Assembly: GCA_964502465.1 (NCBI GenBank)
Contig: CAZCWX010000690.1
Coordinates: forward strand, 1-5,758
Origin: CAZCWX01 sp964502465
GTDB taxonomy: Bacteria; Desulfobacterota; Binatia; Bin18
Length of the DNA stretch: 5,758 nucleotides
Direction of reading: 5' to 3'
Below the pieces are notes generated by a model, which was not told the DNA's origin, did no database searches, and saw only the letters and a list, made by a program, of their open reading frames with translations. A program made the position numbers and the translations under genes. Shown here piece by piece: positions 1-5,459 of this stretch. Numbering within the stretch: position 1 is the first letter of the stretch; every line of letters starts with the position of its first letter.

Positions 1-605
1 AACGCGCTCAGATAAGGCACAATCATCAGGTTATAGCCCTGCTCGCCTGCCCATACGAAAGATTCAGCCGTTTGAATGGCCGCAATCCAGATCGGTGGAT
101 GTGGATGCTGCACGGGTTTGGGAAGGAGCGACAGTGGGCCGAATTGATGGAAGGAACCGTCAAATCGTACTTCTGCCTCGGTCCACAGACGCTTGACTGC
201 GGCAATGCCTTCCTCGAACCGTGCCCGGCTTTCGTCCATGGACACTTGGAAAGCCTCGAACTCCTCAGGAAGGAAAGCTCTAGCGAATCCTGCGTCGAGA
301 CGCCCATCAGAGAGACAGTCAAGCATGGCCAATTCAGCAGCGAGTTTGATTGGATGGTTAAAAGCAGGCAGCACTGCACCAGTGACCAACCGCACCCATT
401 GTGTTCGCTGGGCAACCGCAGTCAGAAAAACGATTGGGCTGGGGGAGTACCCACCGTAACCGCGGAAGTAGTGTTCGACCGTACGAATGTGATGGTAGCC
501 CAGTTCATCGGCACGAGCGGCGAGCGCTAATGCCTGCCGGTAGTACCCGTAACCGGAGAGCTGCGTCGGATCGACGGACGGGAAGAAATTGATGCCAAAC
601 CGCAT
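1..605 (-). CDS. LLM-class (luciferase-like) flavin-dependent oxidoreductase, C-terminus outside window
   Basis: Translating the complement from the ATG at 605-603 gives 201 uninterrupted codons to the window edge, starting MRFGINFFPSVDP. The pattern is that of the bacterial luciferase-like TIM barrel: a first strand MRFGINFF, EHYF at residues 44-47 followed by a GGYSPSP loop (51-57), NHP at 83-85, and the hallmark LDCLSDGRLDAGFARAF at 95-111. Later come WTEAEVRFDGSFHQF (141-155) and PKPVQHPHPPIWIAA (162-176). Family members are usually about 330-370 residues, so roughly the last 40% is missing. Such enzymes use reduced FMN, or F420 in some lineages, to oxidise or oxygenate small organic substrates in the cytoplasm. 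The substrate and the cofactor cannot be told here. The start has no clear Shine-Dalgarno and sits 5 bases from a heptamer repeat array, but MRFG matches the expected first beta strand. It lies downstream of and codirectional with the hydrolase gene, with a 137-bp spacer, so co-transcription is possible but unproven. Confidence 0.93.
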   Translation of the reverse strand, partial: MRFGINFFPSVDPTQLSGYGYYRQALALAARADELGYHHIRTVEHYFRGYGGYSPSPIVFLTAVAQRTQWVRLVTGAVLPAFNHPIKLAAELAMLDCLSDGRLDAGFARAFLPEEFEAFQVSMDESRARFEEGIAAVKRLWTEAEVRFDGSFHQFGPLSLLPKPVQHPHPPIWIAAIQTAESFVWAGEQGYNLMIVPYLSA

Positions 606-610
606 AGTAA

Positions 611-645
611 AGCTATCAGTTATTAGCTGTCAGCTATCAGCTGAG
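611..645. repeat. Tandem 7-bp repeat, five units, consensus AGCTATC
   Basis: Five consecutive heptamers are visible: AGCTATC, AGTTATT, AGCTGTC, AGCTATC, AGCTGAG. The first and fourth units are identical. The others differ from AGCTATC at one to three positions. The array contains small palindromes (CAGCTG at 638-643 and the interrupted AGCTG-T-CAGCT at 625-635), so it can fold weakly. It lies 5 bases upstream of the flavin oxidoreductase start, where a leader and ribosome-binding site would be expected. Heptamer spacer repeats of this look are known to be dispersed in some bacterial genomes and are often mistranslated into Ser/Val/Ile-rich false ORFs. That this is such a family is inference. 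Confidence 0.75.
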
Positions 646-701
646 AAAACACGAAGGGGAGCATCTAGGAACCGGGGAATCAGCGACTCAAAAGCATTTC
701 G

Positions 702-735
702 CCGTTTCTCCCCGTCTCCGATTCTCCGTTTCTTC
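702..735. repeat. Degenerate pyrimidine-rich spacer repeat
   Basis: On the plus strand CCGTTTCTCC (702-711) recurs as CCGTTTCTTC (726-735), one mismatch, at a 24-bp period. The same theme, CCCGTCTCC and GATTCTCC, fills the space between. The tract is almost purely C/T with regular G interruptions and lies just past the hydrolase stop codon. No GC stem followed by a T run was found in this spacer, so I do not call a terminator. It looks like non-coding filler repeat. Confidence 0.5.
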
Positions 736-742
736 GATAGGC

Positions 743-2023
743 CTACCGTGCTGGAAACCGCTCGCGCAGCCACTGCACAATAATTTTCATAGAATCGTCT
801 CGGCCCCCCTGGCCGGGTTTGTTCTTCAGCGGGTAGCCAAAATGATCGGCGTCAACATGGGCGAGCTGTTTATCTGTGGCCGGAGACTGCTGATAGATCG
901 ATGCAGATTCCTGTGGGTAGATCGCATGGTCTCCAGTGTAGTTCACCACCAGTGTGGGAATGGTGACCTTGGGCATATTCTCCAGCACTGCCGCGCGAGA
1001 CGACAGTCCAGACCACGTGCTCAACCATGCGCGTGGCGTCTGGTATTTGCCAAAGCCTGCTTCCATGTAGTTGAAGAGATCAGGACGTGGAGACCACAGT
1101 GAGCCATAGTCGCGCGACGAAGGATGAATGGATTGATCGCAGTACGTCAGGTTTGCCTCGGTCCGATGGATCTCCATGTATCGCCCAGCCAAGGCCCTTC
1201 GGCTGATAAAAGTCCGCCTTTCCAGTGAGAGCTGGTCAAATTCGGGCTGACGGGTCAGTTCCTGAAAATACCGCTGCTCTTCGACATAGCGGCGCGCAAT
1301 CGCGTCGATACGCGCGACTCGTGCCGTCTGCGCCACGCGGTAGCGCTGGATAAACTCCTCACTGTACTGACTCGGCTCAGGTGGCTCACGGAATCCATTC
1401 GCAGGGTGGTACATGTCGAGACTGGGATCGCAGGAAAGCGGATCGTCCTCATCTGTGACCGACGGGTCAATCGCATTCTGCAAAAACTTCCCCTCTCCCA
1501 AATGCGCAGCGAGAATCACCATCCCGTCACCTGAAGGCAACGTAAAACGGTTCAGATCGTATGAGTCTCCAGCCGGGGTGTGGGTGAAACGCCCTGGTGG
1601 TGTGGTCACAGCCTGCGCTTGGTAGAAGGTGTAGAGCGAGCCGCCACCGCTATTGCCGATAAAGACCACATGCTGAAAACCGCGTTGCGCCTTGAGGACT
1701 TTGATGCCAGCAGCAATATCTGGCACCAACATCTCGTGAATGCAAGCAATGTCGTTGTTCGGCCATCGCCCTTCCTGTCCAAAAGCGGCATATCCGCCCT
1801 CTAACAGATAGGGAATGGCATAATGGCGACTCATGTCGCCGCGCGGGTGCATTAAACAGACAACGGTCTTCTCCCCCCCTTTACTGTAGAGCACCCCTTT
1901 CGATTCGCCTCGGTCTTCTGCGGTAAGCGATATCACCTCATGAGTCGTGCCGGACGGAAGTGTGTCAAACGAGATGAGACTCATCCCCGCCGCCGAATAG
2001 CGTGGAATGCGTGCCAGAGCCAT
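743..2023 (-). CDS. Alpha/beta hydrolase with large cap insertion (probable serine hydrolase)
   Basis: This 426-residue protein has the core motifs of an alpha/beta-hydrolase. A strand plus oxyanion-type turn TVVCLMHPRGDMSRHY lies at 53-68, the nucleophile elbow GNSGGGS at 123-129 (Ser125), a late strand and acid turn LVVNYTGDHAIYP at 358-370 (Asp365 the likely acid), and the catalytic His in DADHFGYP at 391-398 (His394). Residues from about 131 to 340 are a long, partly helical insertion rich in charged and aromatic residues (for example SEEFIQRYRVAQTARVARID, 221-240). It probably forms a cap that shapes the substrate pocket. No signal peptide or membrane segment is seen, so it is probably cytoplasmic. 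The ATG at 2023 is well supported by AGGAGG (2034-2029) five bases upstream; the internal Met14 lacks this. I do not recognise the subfamily. An esterase or C-C bond hydrolase acting on an aromatic or ester substrate is possible, but the substrate is unknown. The codirectional flavin oxidoreductase downstream would fit a small degradative unit; that is inference. Confidence 0.9.
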   Translation of the reverse strand: MALARIPRYSAAGMSLISFDTLPSGTTHEVISLTAEDRGESKGVLYSKGGEKTVVCLMHPRGDMSRHYAIPYLLEGGYAAFGQEGRWPNNDIACIHEMLVPDIAAGIKVLKAQRGFQHVVFIGNSGGGSLYTFYQAQAVTTPPGRFTHTPAGDSYDLNRFTLPSGDGMVILAAHLGEGKFLQNAIDPSVTDEDDPLSCDPSLDMYHPANGFREPPEPSQYSEEFIQRYRVAQTARVARIDAIARRYVEEQRYFQELTRQPEFDQLSLERRTFISRRALAGRYMEIHRTEANLTYCDQSIHPSSRDYGSLWSPRPDLFNYMEAGFGKYQTPRAWLSTWSGLSSRAAVLENMPKVTIPTLVVNYTGDHAIYPQESASIYQQSPATDKQLAHVDADHFGYPLKNKPGQGGRDDSMKIIVQWLRERFPAR

Positions 2024-2028
2024 GGTCC

Positions 2029-2034
2029 CCTCCT
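2029..2034 (-). promoter_or_regulatory. Strong Shine-Dalgarno AGGAGG of the alpha/beta hydrolase
   Basis: The complement reads AGGAGG followed by GGACC and then ATG, a 5-base spacing. It fixes the first ATG (2023) as the start. It is immediately preceded on the minus strand by the 20-bp tandem duplication. Confidence 0.85.
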
Positions 2035-2035
2035 C

Positions 2036-2075
2036 TGTACGGTCAAAGATACGAGTGTACGGTCAAAGATACGAG
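2036..2075. repeat. Perfect 2 x 20-bp tandem duplication in the hydrolase leader
   Basis: The plus-strand unit TGTACGGTCAAAGATACGAG occurs twice with no mismatch, at 2036-2055 and 2056-2075. It ends one base before the Shine-Dalgarno of the alpha/beta hydrolase, so it lies in its 5' leader or promoter. On the coding strand each copy reads CTCGTATCTTTGACCGTACA and contains TTTGAC and GTATCTTT, but the spacing between them does not form a canonical -35/-10 pair. It may be a recent duplication or paired operator sites; the sequence alone cannot decide. Confidence 0.9.
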
Positions 2076-2177
2076 GCGTATTCTGCGCGAGTTCGAGAGA
2101 AATTGATAGAGGGTTGTTTGGTCCTCTCACCCAACAAAAGAGTCAGATTTTTCTGTTCTGTAAGGAGGGAACTCAGC

Positions 2178-3200
2178 TTACTGGACTAAATCTTGCGCCG
2201 AGGAGGCATCAACGCCAATCGCTTTGAGCAGGCGGTCTTTAATACGCACGGCGGCTTTTTCCACGCCAACGCCTTTCTCGGTCACCTTGATACGACCACC
2301 GGCGATCATGTCGTGCCCACCAGCGGATTTGCCCCCTAACACCTTCTGCAGAATTTCCCCGGCGTTGGCCTCACGGTTGACCGTCCGCAGGGACACGTAC
2401 AGACTATCGTTATAATGTCCAATCGCCATGGACCACTCCGCCGCATCGAGGCGCAAAAGGAAATCCGCCACCTCCGCTACCATATCGGGATACTGCACTT
2501 CGTGCAGCACCGAGATCACCACCTTGTCGTAGAGCACGGCCTCTTCAATAGCGTTACGGAACGCTTTGAAGTATTCGCGCGGGACGCGGGCGTTCTCAAT
2601 CTTCGAGAGTCGCCGCTTATTGGTGTAGGGATAGAGAAACTGACAAGCCGCAACATCCTTTGGTGTGGCTTCGCGCCCTAAGTCCTGCGTTTCGGCATTG
2701 ATGCCATAAAAGAGGGCGGTCGCAATTTTGCTCTCCACATCCACATGCGTCTCTTGCAGATATTCGGTCAGAATGGTCGAGGTTGCACCATACCCCTCGC
2801 GCAGATCAATGAACGGCAGGTGGTCATACGAAGCGTACGCTGGATGATGGTCAATGACGATAGTAGGGATGAAATTCTCCGGCAGAGAATTATTAATCCG
2901 ACCCGGCTGGGTATCGACAAGCGCGACCTGGGGTTCTTTCGCAAAGTCGATCTCCCCCACCGGGACGAGATTGATATTCAGATAGCGAAGCATCGCGCGG
3001 TTCTCAGCCCGGCCAACAATGCCGCCCAGGGCAATAACAATCTCCTTGTCTTCTAGCGCCCGATTCACCAGGAAACGCAGAGTCGCCGCACTAGCGAGGG
3101 CATCAGGGTCTGGGTTGTCGTGAGGGAGAATGACCAGCGGAGCAGGACCTGCTACCGTCCGCAACAACTGATGTAACGGACTCTTAGATGGAACAACCAT
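2178..3200 (-). CDS. DHH/DHHA1-family phosphoesterase, NrnA-like (nanoRNase / pAp phosphatase type)
   Basis: The 340-residue protein shows the DHH signatures in order: motif I HDNPDPDA (27-34), motif II VDTQPG (95-100), motif III DHHP (117-120) with GATSTI (138-143), and motif IV region GINAETQD (166-173). These aspartates and histidines bind the two Mn ions. The C-terminal DHHA1 substrate-binding domain has the expected GGHDMIAGG (294-302). Length and layout fit NrnA-type enzymes, which remove nucleotides from 2-5-nt RNA or related short oligonucleotides and in some species dephosphorylate pAp. Other DHH/DHHA1 proteins hydrolyse cyclic dinucleotide products, so the exact substrate is uncertain. 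No membrane segments are present, so it is cytoplasmic. The start ATG has no Shine-Dalgarno, but a near-consensus promoter ends about 9 bases upstream, which suggests a very short leader. The gene is divergent from the SirB1-like gene and 154 bp upstream of the hydrolase gene on the same strand. Confidence 0.93.
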   Translation of the reverse strand: MVVPSKSPLHQLLRTVAGPAPLVILPHDNPDPDALASAATLRFLVNRALEDKEIVIALGGIVGRAENRAMLRYLNINLVPVGEIDFAKEPQVALVDTQPGRINNSLPENFIPTIVIDHHPAYASYDHLPFIDLREGYGATSTILTEYLQETHVDVESKIATALFYGINAETQDLGREATPKDVAACQFLYPYTNKRRLSKIENARVPREYFKAFRNAIEEAVLYDKVVISVLHEVQYPDMVAEVADFLLRLDAAEWSMAIGHYNDSLYVSLRTVNREANAGEILQKVLGGKSAGGHDMIAGGRIKVTEKGVGVEKAAVRIKDRLLKAIGVDASSAQDLVQ

Positions 3201-3215
3201 AAGGTTCTGGGTGGG

Positions 3216-3245
3216 ATTATAAGAGACGAGCCGTTCCGTTGTCTA
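3216..3245 (-). promoter_or_regulatory. Near-consensus sigma70-type promoter for the DHH phosphoesterase gene
   Basis: On the minus strand TAGACA (3245-3240, five of six matches to TTGACA) is followed by an 18-base spacer and a perfect TATAAT (3221-3216). A start about 7 bases further would fall near 3209, leaving roughly 9 bases before the ATG at 3200. This agrees with the lack of a Shine-Dalgarno there and implies short-leader translation. Promoter calling from sequence is prone to error, but the perfect -10 box and the position are favourable. Confidence 0.6.
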
Positions 3246-3273
3246 TCCCCTGCGCTCTTGCGTCCCATCGATT

Positions 3274-3301
3274 TTGTTAGCACTATAAGGAAATTGATAA
3301 C
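3274..3301 (+). promoter_or_regulatory. Possible promoter for the SirB1-like/MutT pair
   Basis: TTGTTA (3274-3279) and GATAAC (3296-3301) each match the sigma70 consensus at four of six positions with a 16-base spacer. A TATAAG (3284-3289) inside the spacer is an alternative -10 box without a good -35. The gene must have a promoter somewhere in this 127-bp divergent spacer, but which of these is used cannot be told. Confidence 0.25.
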
Positions 3302-3310
3302 GTCTGTACA

Positions 3311-3317
3311 GAAGGAA
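3311..3317 (+). promoter_or_regulatory. Shine-Dalgarno of the SirB1-like gene
   Basis: GAAGGAA lies 10 bases before the ATG at 3328, an acceptable but slightly long spacing. It supports this start over any later Met. Confidence 0.55.
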
Positions 3318-3327
3318 CGAAGCATTT

Positions 3328-4161
3328 ATGGTCTCAGTAATACGTGAACGGTTTGCCCGGTTGGTCAGTGGACCAGAGGAAGCACTGGATTTGGCTGAGG
3401 CAGCCCTCCTGATCGCCCAAGAAGAACAGCCGGAACTTGACATCTCTTCCTACCTCCATCGGCTTGATGAGTTGGCAGCAGCCGTACAAGCTAACCTGCC
3501 AGCCTCGCCGACACCGATCGATATTATTCATCACATGAACGTCCAACTCTTCCGTGTGACGGGACTGAGTGGCAACGAACACGTCTATTACGATCCGCGG
3601 AATAGTTTTCTCAACGAGGTCCTCGATCGCAAGATCGGAATTCCCATCACACTGTCGGTGATCTATATCGAGGTCGGCCGCAGGCTTGGTCTCCCTTTGG
3701 TGGGAGTCGGATTCCCTGGGCACTTTTTAGTCAAATATCCGGGCCCAGACGGCGATATTGTGCTTGATCCCTTCTTTGGTGGCACCGCGCTGACCCACGA
3801 GCAATTGGCACAGAAGCTGCGGTCTCAATACGGTGACCAGAACCCGTTTGCTTCCCAGTTGCCACAACTACTGGCTCCAGCGAGCAAAAAAGACATTCTC
3901 ACCAGGATGCTCCGCAATCTCAAGCAAATCTATTGGCAACAAGGGGACTTTTCCCGCGCTCTGGGCGTGATCGACCGTATTTTATTGCTTGTTCCAGACG
4001 AAGCACCAGAAGTACGAGACCGTGGAGTGGTGTATCAGCGTCTTGGCCATTTCCAAGCTGCCGCACAAGACTTCAAGCGATACTTGCAACTTGCACCGAA
4101 CGCTCAGGACGCCGAGGCCGTGCGTTCCCTGATCACGCGTATGACCGCGCAGCTGAATTAA
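3328..4161 (+). CDS. SirB1-family protein (transglutaminase-like domain plus TPR)
   Basis: This 277-residue protein has the SirB1/YchA arrangement. A helical N-terminus (about 1-60) comes first. The transglutaminase-like core follows, with YDPRNSFLNEVLDRKIGIPITLSVIYIEVGRRLGLPLVGVGFPGHFLVKY at about 88-137 and DIVLDPFFGG at 143-152. A TPR-type helical tail comes last, seen in NLKQIYWQQGDFSRALGVIDRILLLVPD (197-224) and RGVVYQRLGHFQAAAQDFKRYLQLAPN (232-258). His132 in PGHF and Asp147 occupy the His/Asp positions of the papain-like fold. The position where active transglutaminases carry Cys reads GIPITLS, without Cys, as is usual in this family, so it is probably not a classical transglutaminase. 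The biochemical role of SirB1 proteins is unsettled; in enterobacteria the gene lies near prmC and prfA, which are not seen here. No signal peptide is visible. The MutT gene follows 51 bp downstream on the same strand, a likely two-gene transcript. Confidence 0.92.
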   Translation: MVSVIRERFARLVSGPEEALDLAEAALLIAQEEQPELDISSYLHRLDELAAAVQANLPASPTPIDIIHHMNVQLFRVTGLSGNEHVYYDPRNSFLNEVLDRKIGIPITLSVIYIEVGRRLGLPLVGVGFPGHFLVKYPGPDGDIVLDPFFGGTALTHEQLAQKLRSQYGDQNPFASQLPQLLAPASKKDILTRMLRNLKQIYWQQGDFSRALGVIDRILLLVPDEAPEVRDRGVVYQRLGHFQAAAQDFKRYLQLAPNAQDAEAVRSLITRMTAQLN

Positions 4162-4212
4162 CGACCGAAAACGTAAATCGTGAGACGTCAACGTCATAGG
4201 TAGTCTCTCCAG

Positions 4213-4635
4213 ATGACTGCACTCCTCCGCGTTGCTGCTGGCGTTCTTACCAATGGGCAACATCTGCTGATCTGCCAACGCCGCGCGCACGACCCACACC
4301 CTTTGAAGTGGGAGTTCCCTGGTGGAAAGACACAGGAAGCAGAAGATCACCTAACCTGTCTACGGCGCGAACTGCGCGAAGAATTAAGGATAGACGCAAT
4401 AATTGGGGCTGAACTCTATCGGGCAACGCACACCTATCCAAATGGTCGCAGTGTAGCACTGATCTTTTTCCATGTGCCTACCTATCAGGGGGAAATCGTG
4501 AATACGCAGTTTGAGCGGCTCGCGTGGGTCGAACCAGCCCAGTTACTGACCTACGATTTTCTTGAAGGTGACTTGACCTTTGTTACCGCTCTTGCCCGCG
4601 GGAAGTGGTCACACCTGTTTCCCCGCTCTTCCTAA
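4213..4635 (+). CDS. mutT: MutT-type Nudix hydrolase (probable 8-oxo-dGTP diphosphatase)
   Basis: The 140-residue length and motifs match MutT. VAAGVLTNGQHLLICQRR (7-24) is the first strand pair, LKWEFPGGK (31-39) is the MutT-typical lead-in, and the Nudix box runs from Gly38 to Ile60: G38, E44, then RELREELRI at 52-60. The metal-binding glutamates E53, E56 and E57 are present. The Nudix consensus G-x5-E-x7-REUxEExGU normally has Gly at position 59; here it is Arg. WVEP (105-108) and the final helix are as in MutT. The enzyme would hydrolyse oxidised dGTP (or related nucleotides) to the monophosphate in the cytoplasm and so limit mutation; other Nudix substrates remain possible. The ribosome-binding site is weak (AGG about 12 bases before the ATG). 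The gene follows the SirB1-like gene by 51 bp, so translation of an operon mRNA is likely. Confidence 0.93.
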   Translation: MTALLRVAAGVLTNGQHLLICQRRAHDPHPLKWEFPGGKTQEAEDHLTCLRRELREELRIDAIIGAELYRATHTYPNGRSVALIFFHVPTYQGEIVNTQFERLAWVEPAQLLTYDFLEGDLTFVTALARGKWSHLFPRSS

Positions 4636-4641
4636 TGGTTT

Positions 4642-4688
4642 GACTCAGAAAGATGGCGTAAAGGGGTTAAAATCTTTTTCGTTGAGTC
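4642..4688. other. Interrupted inverted repeat 3' of mutT
   Basis: GACTCA (4642-4647) pairs with TGAGTC (4683-4688), and inside it AAAGAT (4649-4654) pairs with ATCTTT (4672-4677), leaving a 17-base loop and an uneven internal loop. ATCTTTTT gives a short T run after the inner stem. It lies just after the mutT stop, so it could act as a weak transcription end, or as a leader structure for the small ORF at 4701. The stems are AT-rich and short, so a terminator call is weak. Confidence 0.3.
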
Positions 4689-4700
4689 GATTAAAAAAAC

Positions 4701-4796
4701 ATGAGTATAGAATATGCCTTGATTGGTCTCTTCGCGGTAGTGGGAATCTGGTTGATTCTGTGGGAAAGCCGCCCTGCCCATAGCAGGAAACGGTAA
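4701..4796 (+). CDS. Possible 31-residue single-pass membrane protein
   Basis: An ATG at 4701 opens a 31-codon frame ending in TAA at 4796. It begins MSIEYALIGLFAVVGIWLIL and continues WESRPAHSRKR. Residues 5-21 form one uninterrupted hydrophobic segment (YALIGLFAVVGIWLILW). It is followed by a hydrophilic tail ending in three basic residues, so the tail would stay cytoplasmic by the positive-inside rule. No Shine-Dalgarno is evident; the ATG is preceded by an A-rich stretch after GAG at 4684. The size and shape recall small accessory subunits of membrane complexes (KdpF- or CydX-like), but no partner genes are in the window. It lies in an otherwise gene-free 212-bp spacer between mutT and the convergent restriction-subunit remnant. 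Chance occurrence cannot be excluded at this length. Confidence 0.38.
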   Translation: MSIEYALIGLFAVVGIWLILWESRPAHSRKR

Positions 4797-4847
4797 GAGT
4801 CAGACTGCGGTGTATTTACAGTACGGCGAAGCCGAGAATGAATGTCC

Positions 4848-5459
4848 TCAGCGATCCGCAAGTACAGGATCTTTTGTAACACTCCCAGCTTCGCTTTTCA
4901 GCTTCCGATACACCTCTGAGGCTATCCAGGAAGCGACAACTTTCCGGAAGGATTCCTCATTCATGAACCGTGCGAAGATTTCTTCGTTCTGGTCCATCCG
5001 TTCGACGAAAAGGGTTTCGAGCAGACTGTTAAATACGAGAGAGAACTTATCTACCGGATTCACCCTGGCGGCTTGCTGAAGACTTTCATCCGCAAGCGCC
5101 GCTTCGATGATTTGGTCGAAGAAGAGCTGGTCCGCTGCGGTAAAGTCAGTCCCGAATCGTTCGTTGACCACGTCGATCAAACGCGAAAGTGGCACCATCT
5201 CCTCACGCACGATACCGCTGCCGACCTCGCTCGGGCCATCGAGCGGGCGTGCGTAGCCGTCTTTCAAGCTGATAGACCCCTCACTGATCTTCTGTAAGCG
5301 GTAATACTCCAGCCGCACTTCGTCATCAAAAGTGTATTGTGGGCCACTGGATCGTTTCGGCAGTTTTGCCGAGAGGTAGCGAAGAAAGGTGTAGAGCTGC
5401 TCCAGGTCGGAATCCTGATAGGGAATGATCTGGCTCCGACCTAGAGGCGTAGAAAGCAA
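4848..5459 (-). pseudogene. hsdR: C-terminal remnant of type I restriction enzyme R subunit (HsdR)
   Basis: The 203-codon frame matches the C-terminal helical region of HsdR. Recognisable blocks are SQIIPYQDSDLEQLYTFLRY (9-28), DEVRLEYYRLQKISEGSISL (46-65), PLSRLIDVVNERFGTDFTAADQLFFDQI (90-117) and FVERMDQNEEIFARFMNEESFRKVV (151-175). In an intact HsdR, usually about 750-1,050 residues, this region follows a nuclease domain and a DEAD-type translocase and helps dock on the HsdM/HsdS core. None of those upstream domains is present. In frame, the sequence upstream reads without HsdR similarity to a TGA at 5573-5571. The only possible start is a TTG at 5459 without a Shine-Dalgarno. HsdR proteins typically read YAFLSQI just before IPYQD; here FYA occurs in the next frame (5454-5446) and LGRSQI in this one, so a frameshift near 5443-5448 is likely. 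The natural stop TGA (4850-4848) is retained. It could not work as a nuclease. Confidence 0.82.

Noticed and set aside
72..530. 152-codon plus-strand open frame
   Set aside because: It is antisense to the flavin oxidoreductase, whose complement frame has clear family motifs. The plus frame shows no recognisable motif or ribosome-binding site.
611..645. Possible CRISPR array
   Set aside because: Units are only 7 bp and contiguous, with no unique spacers and no cas genes in the window.
589..783. 64-codon plus-strand open frame across the repeat spacer
   Set aside because: It is a translation of the heptamer array and the pyrimidine repeat, and overlaps the ends of both neighbouring genes.
2100..2177. 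Rho-independent terminator after the DHH phosphoesterase gene
   Set aside because: Only a 4-bp stem (CAGA/TCTG) with no following T run could be found, which is too weak.
3334..3723. 129-codon minus-strand open frame
   Set aside because: It is antisense to the SirB1-like gene, which carries the family signature on the plus strand.
4640..4673. Promoter TTGACT ... TAAAAT before the small ORF
   Set aside because: The spacer is 22 bases, too long for a normal sigma70 promoter.
4701..4796. Assignment of the small ORF as KdpF or CydX
   Set aside because: Only the size and single hydrophobic segment agree. No kdpABC or cydAB genes are nearby.
4810..5079. 89-codon plus-strand open frame
   Set aside because: It is antisense to the well-conserved HsdR C-terminal sequence and has no recognisable motif.
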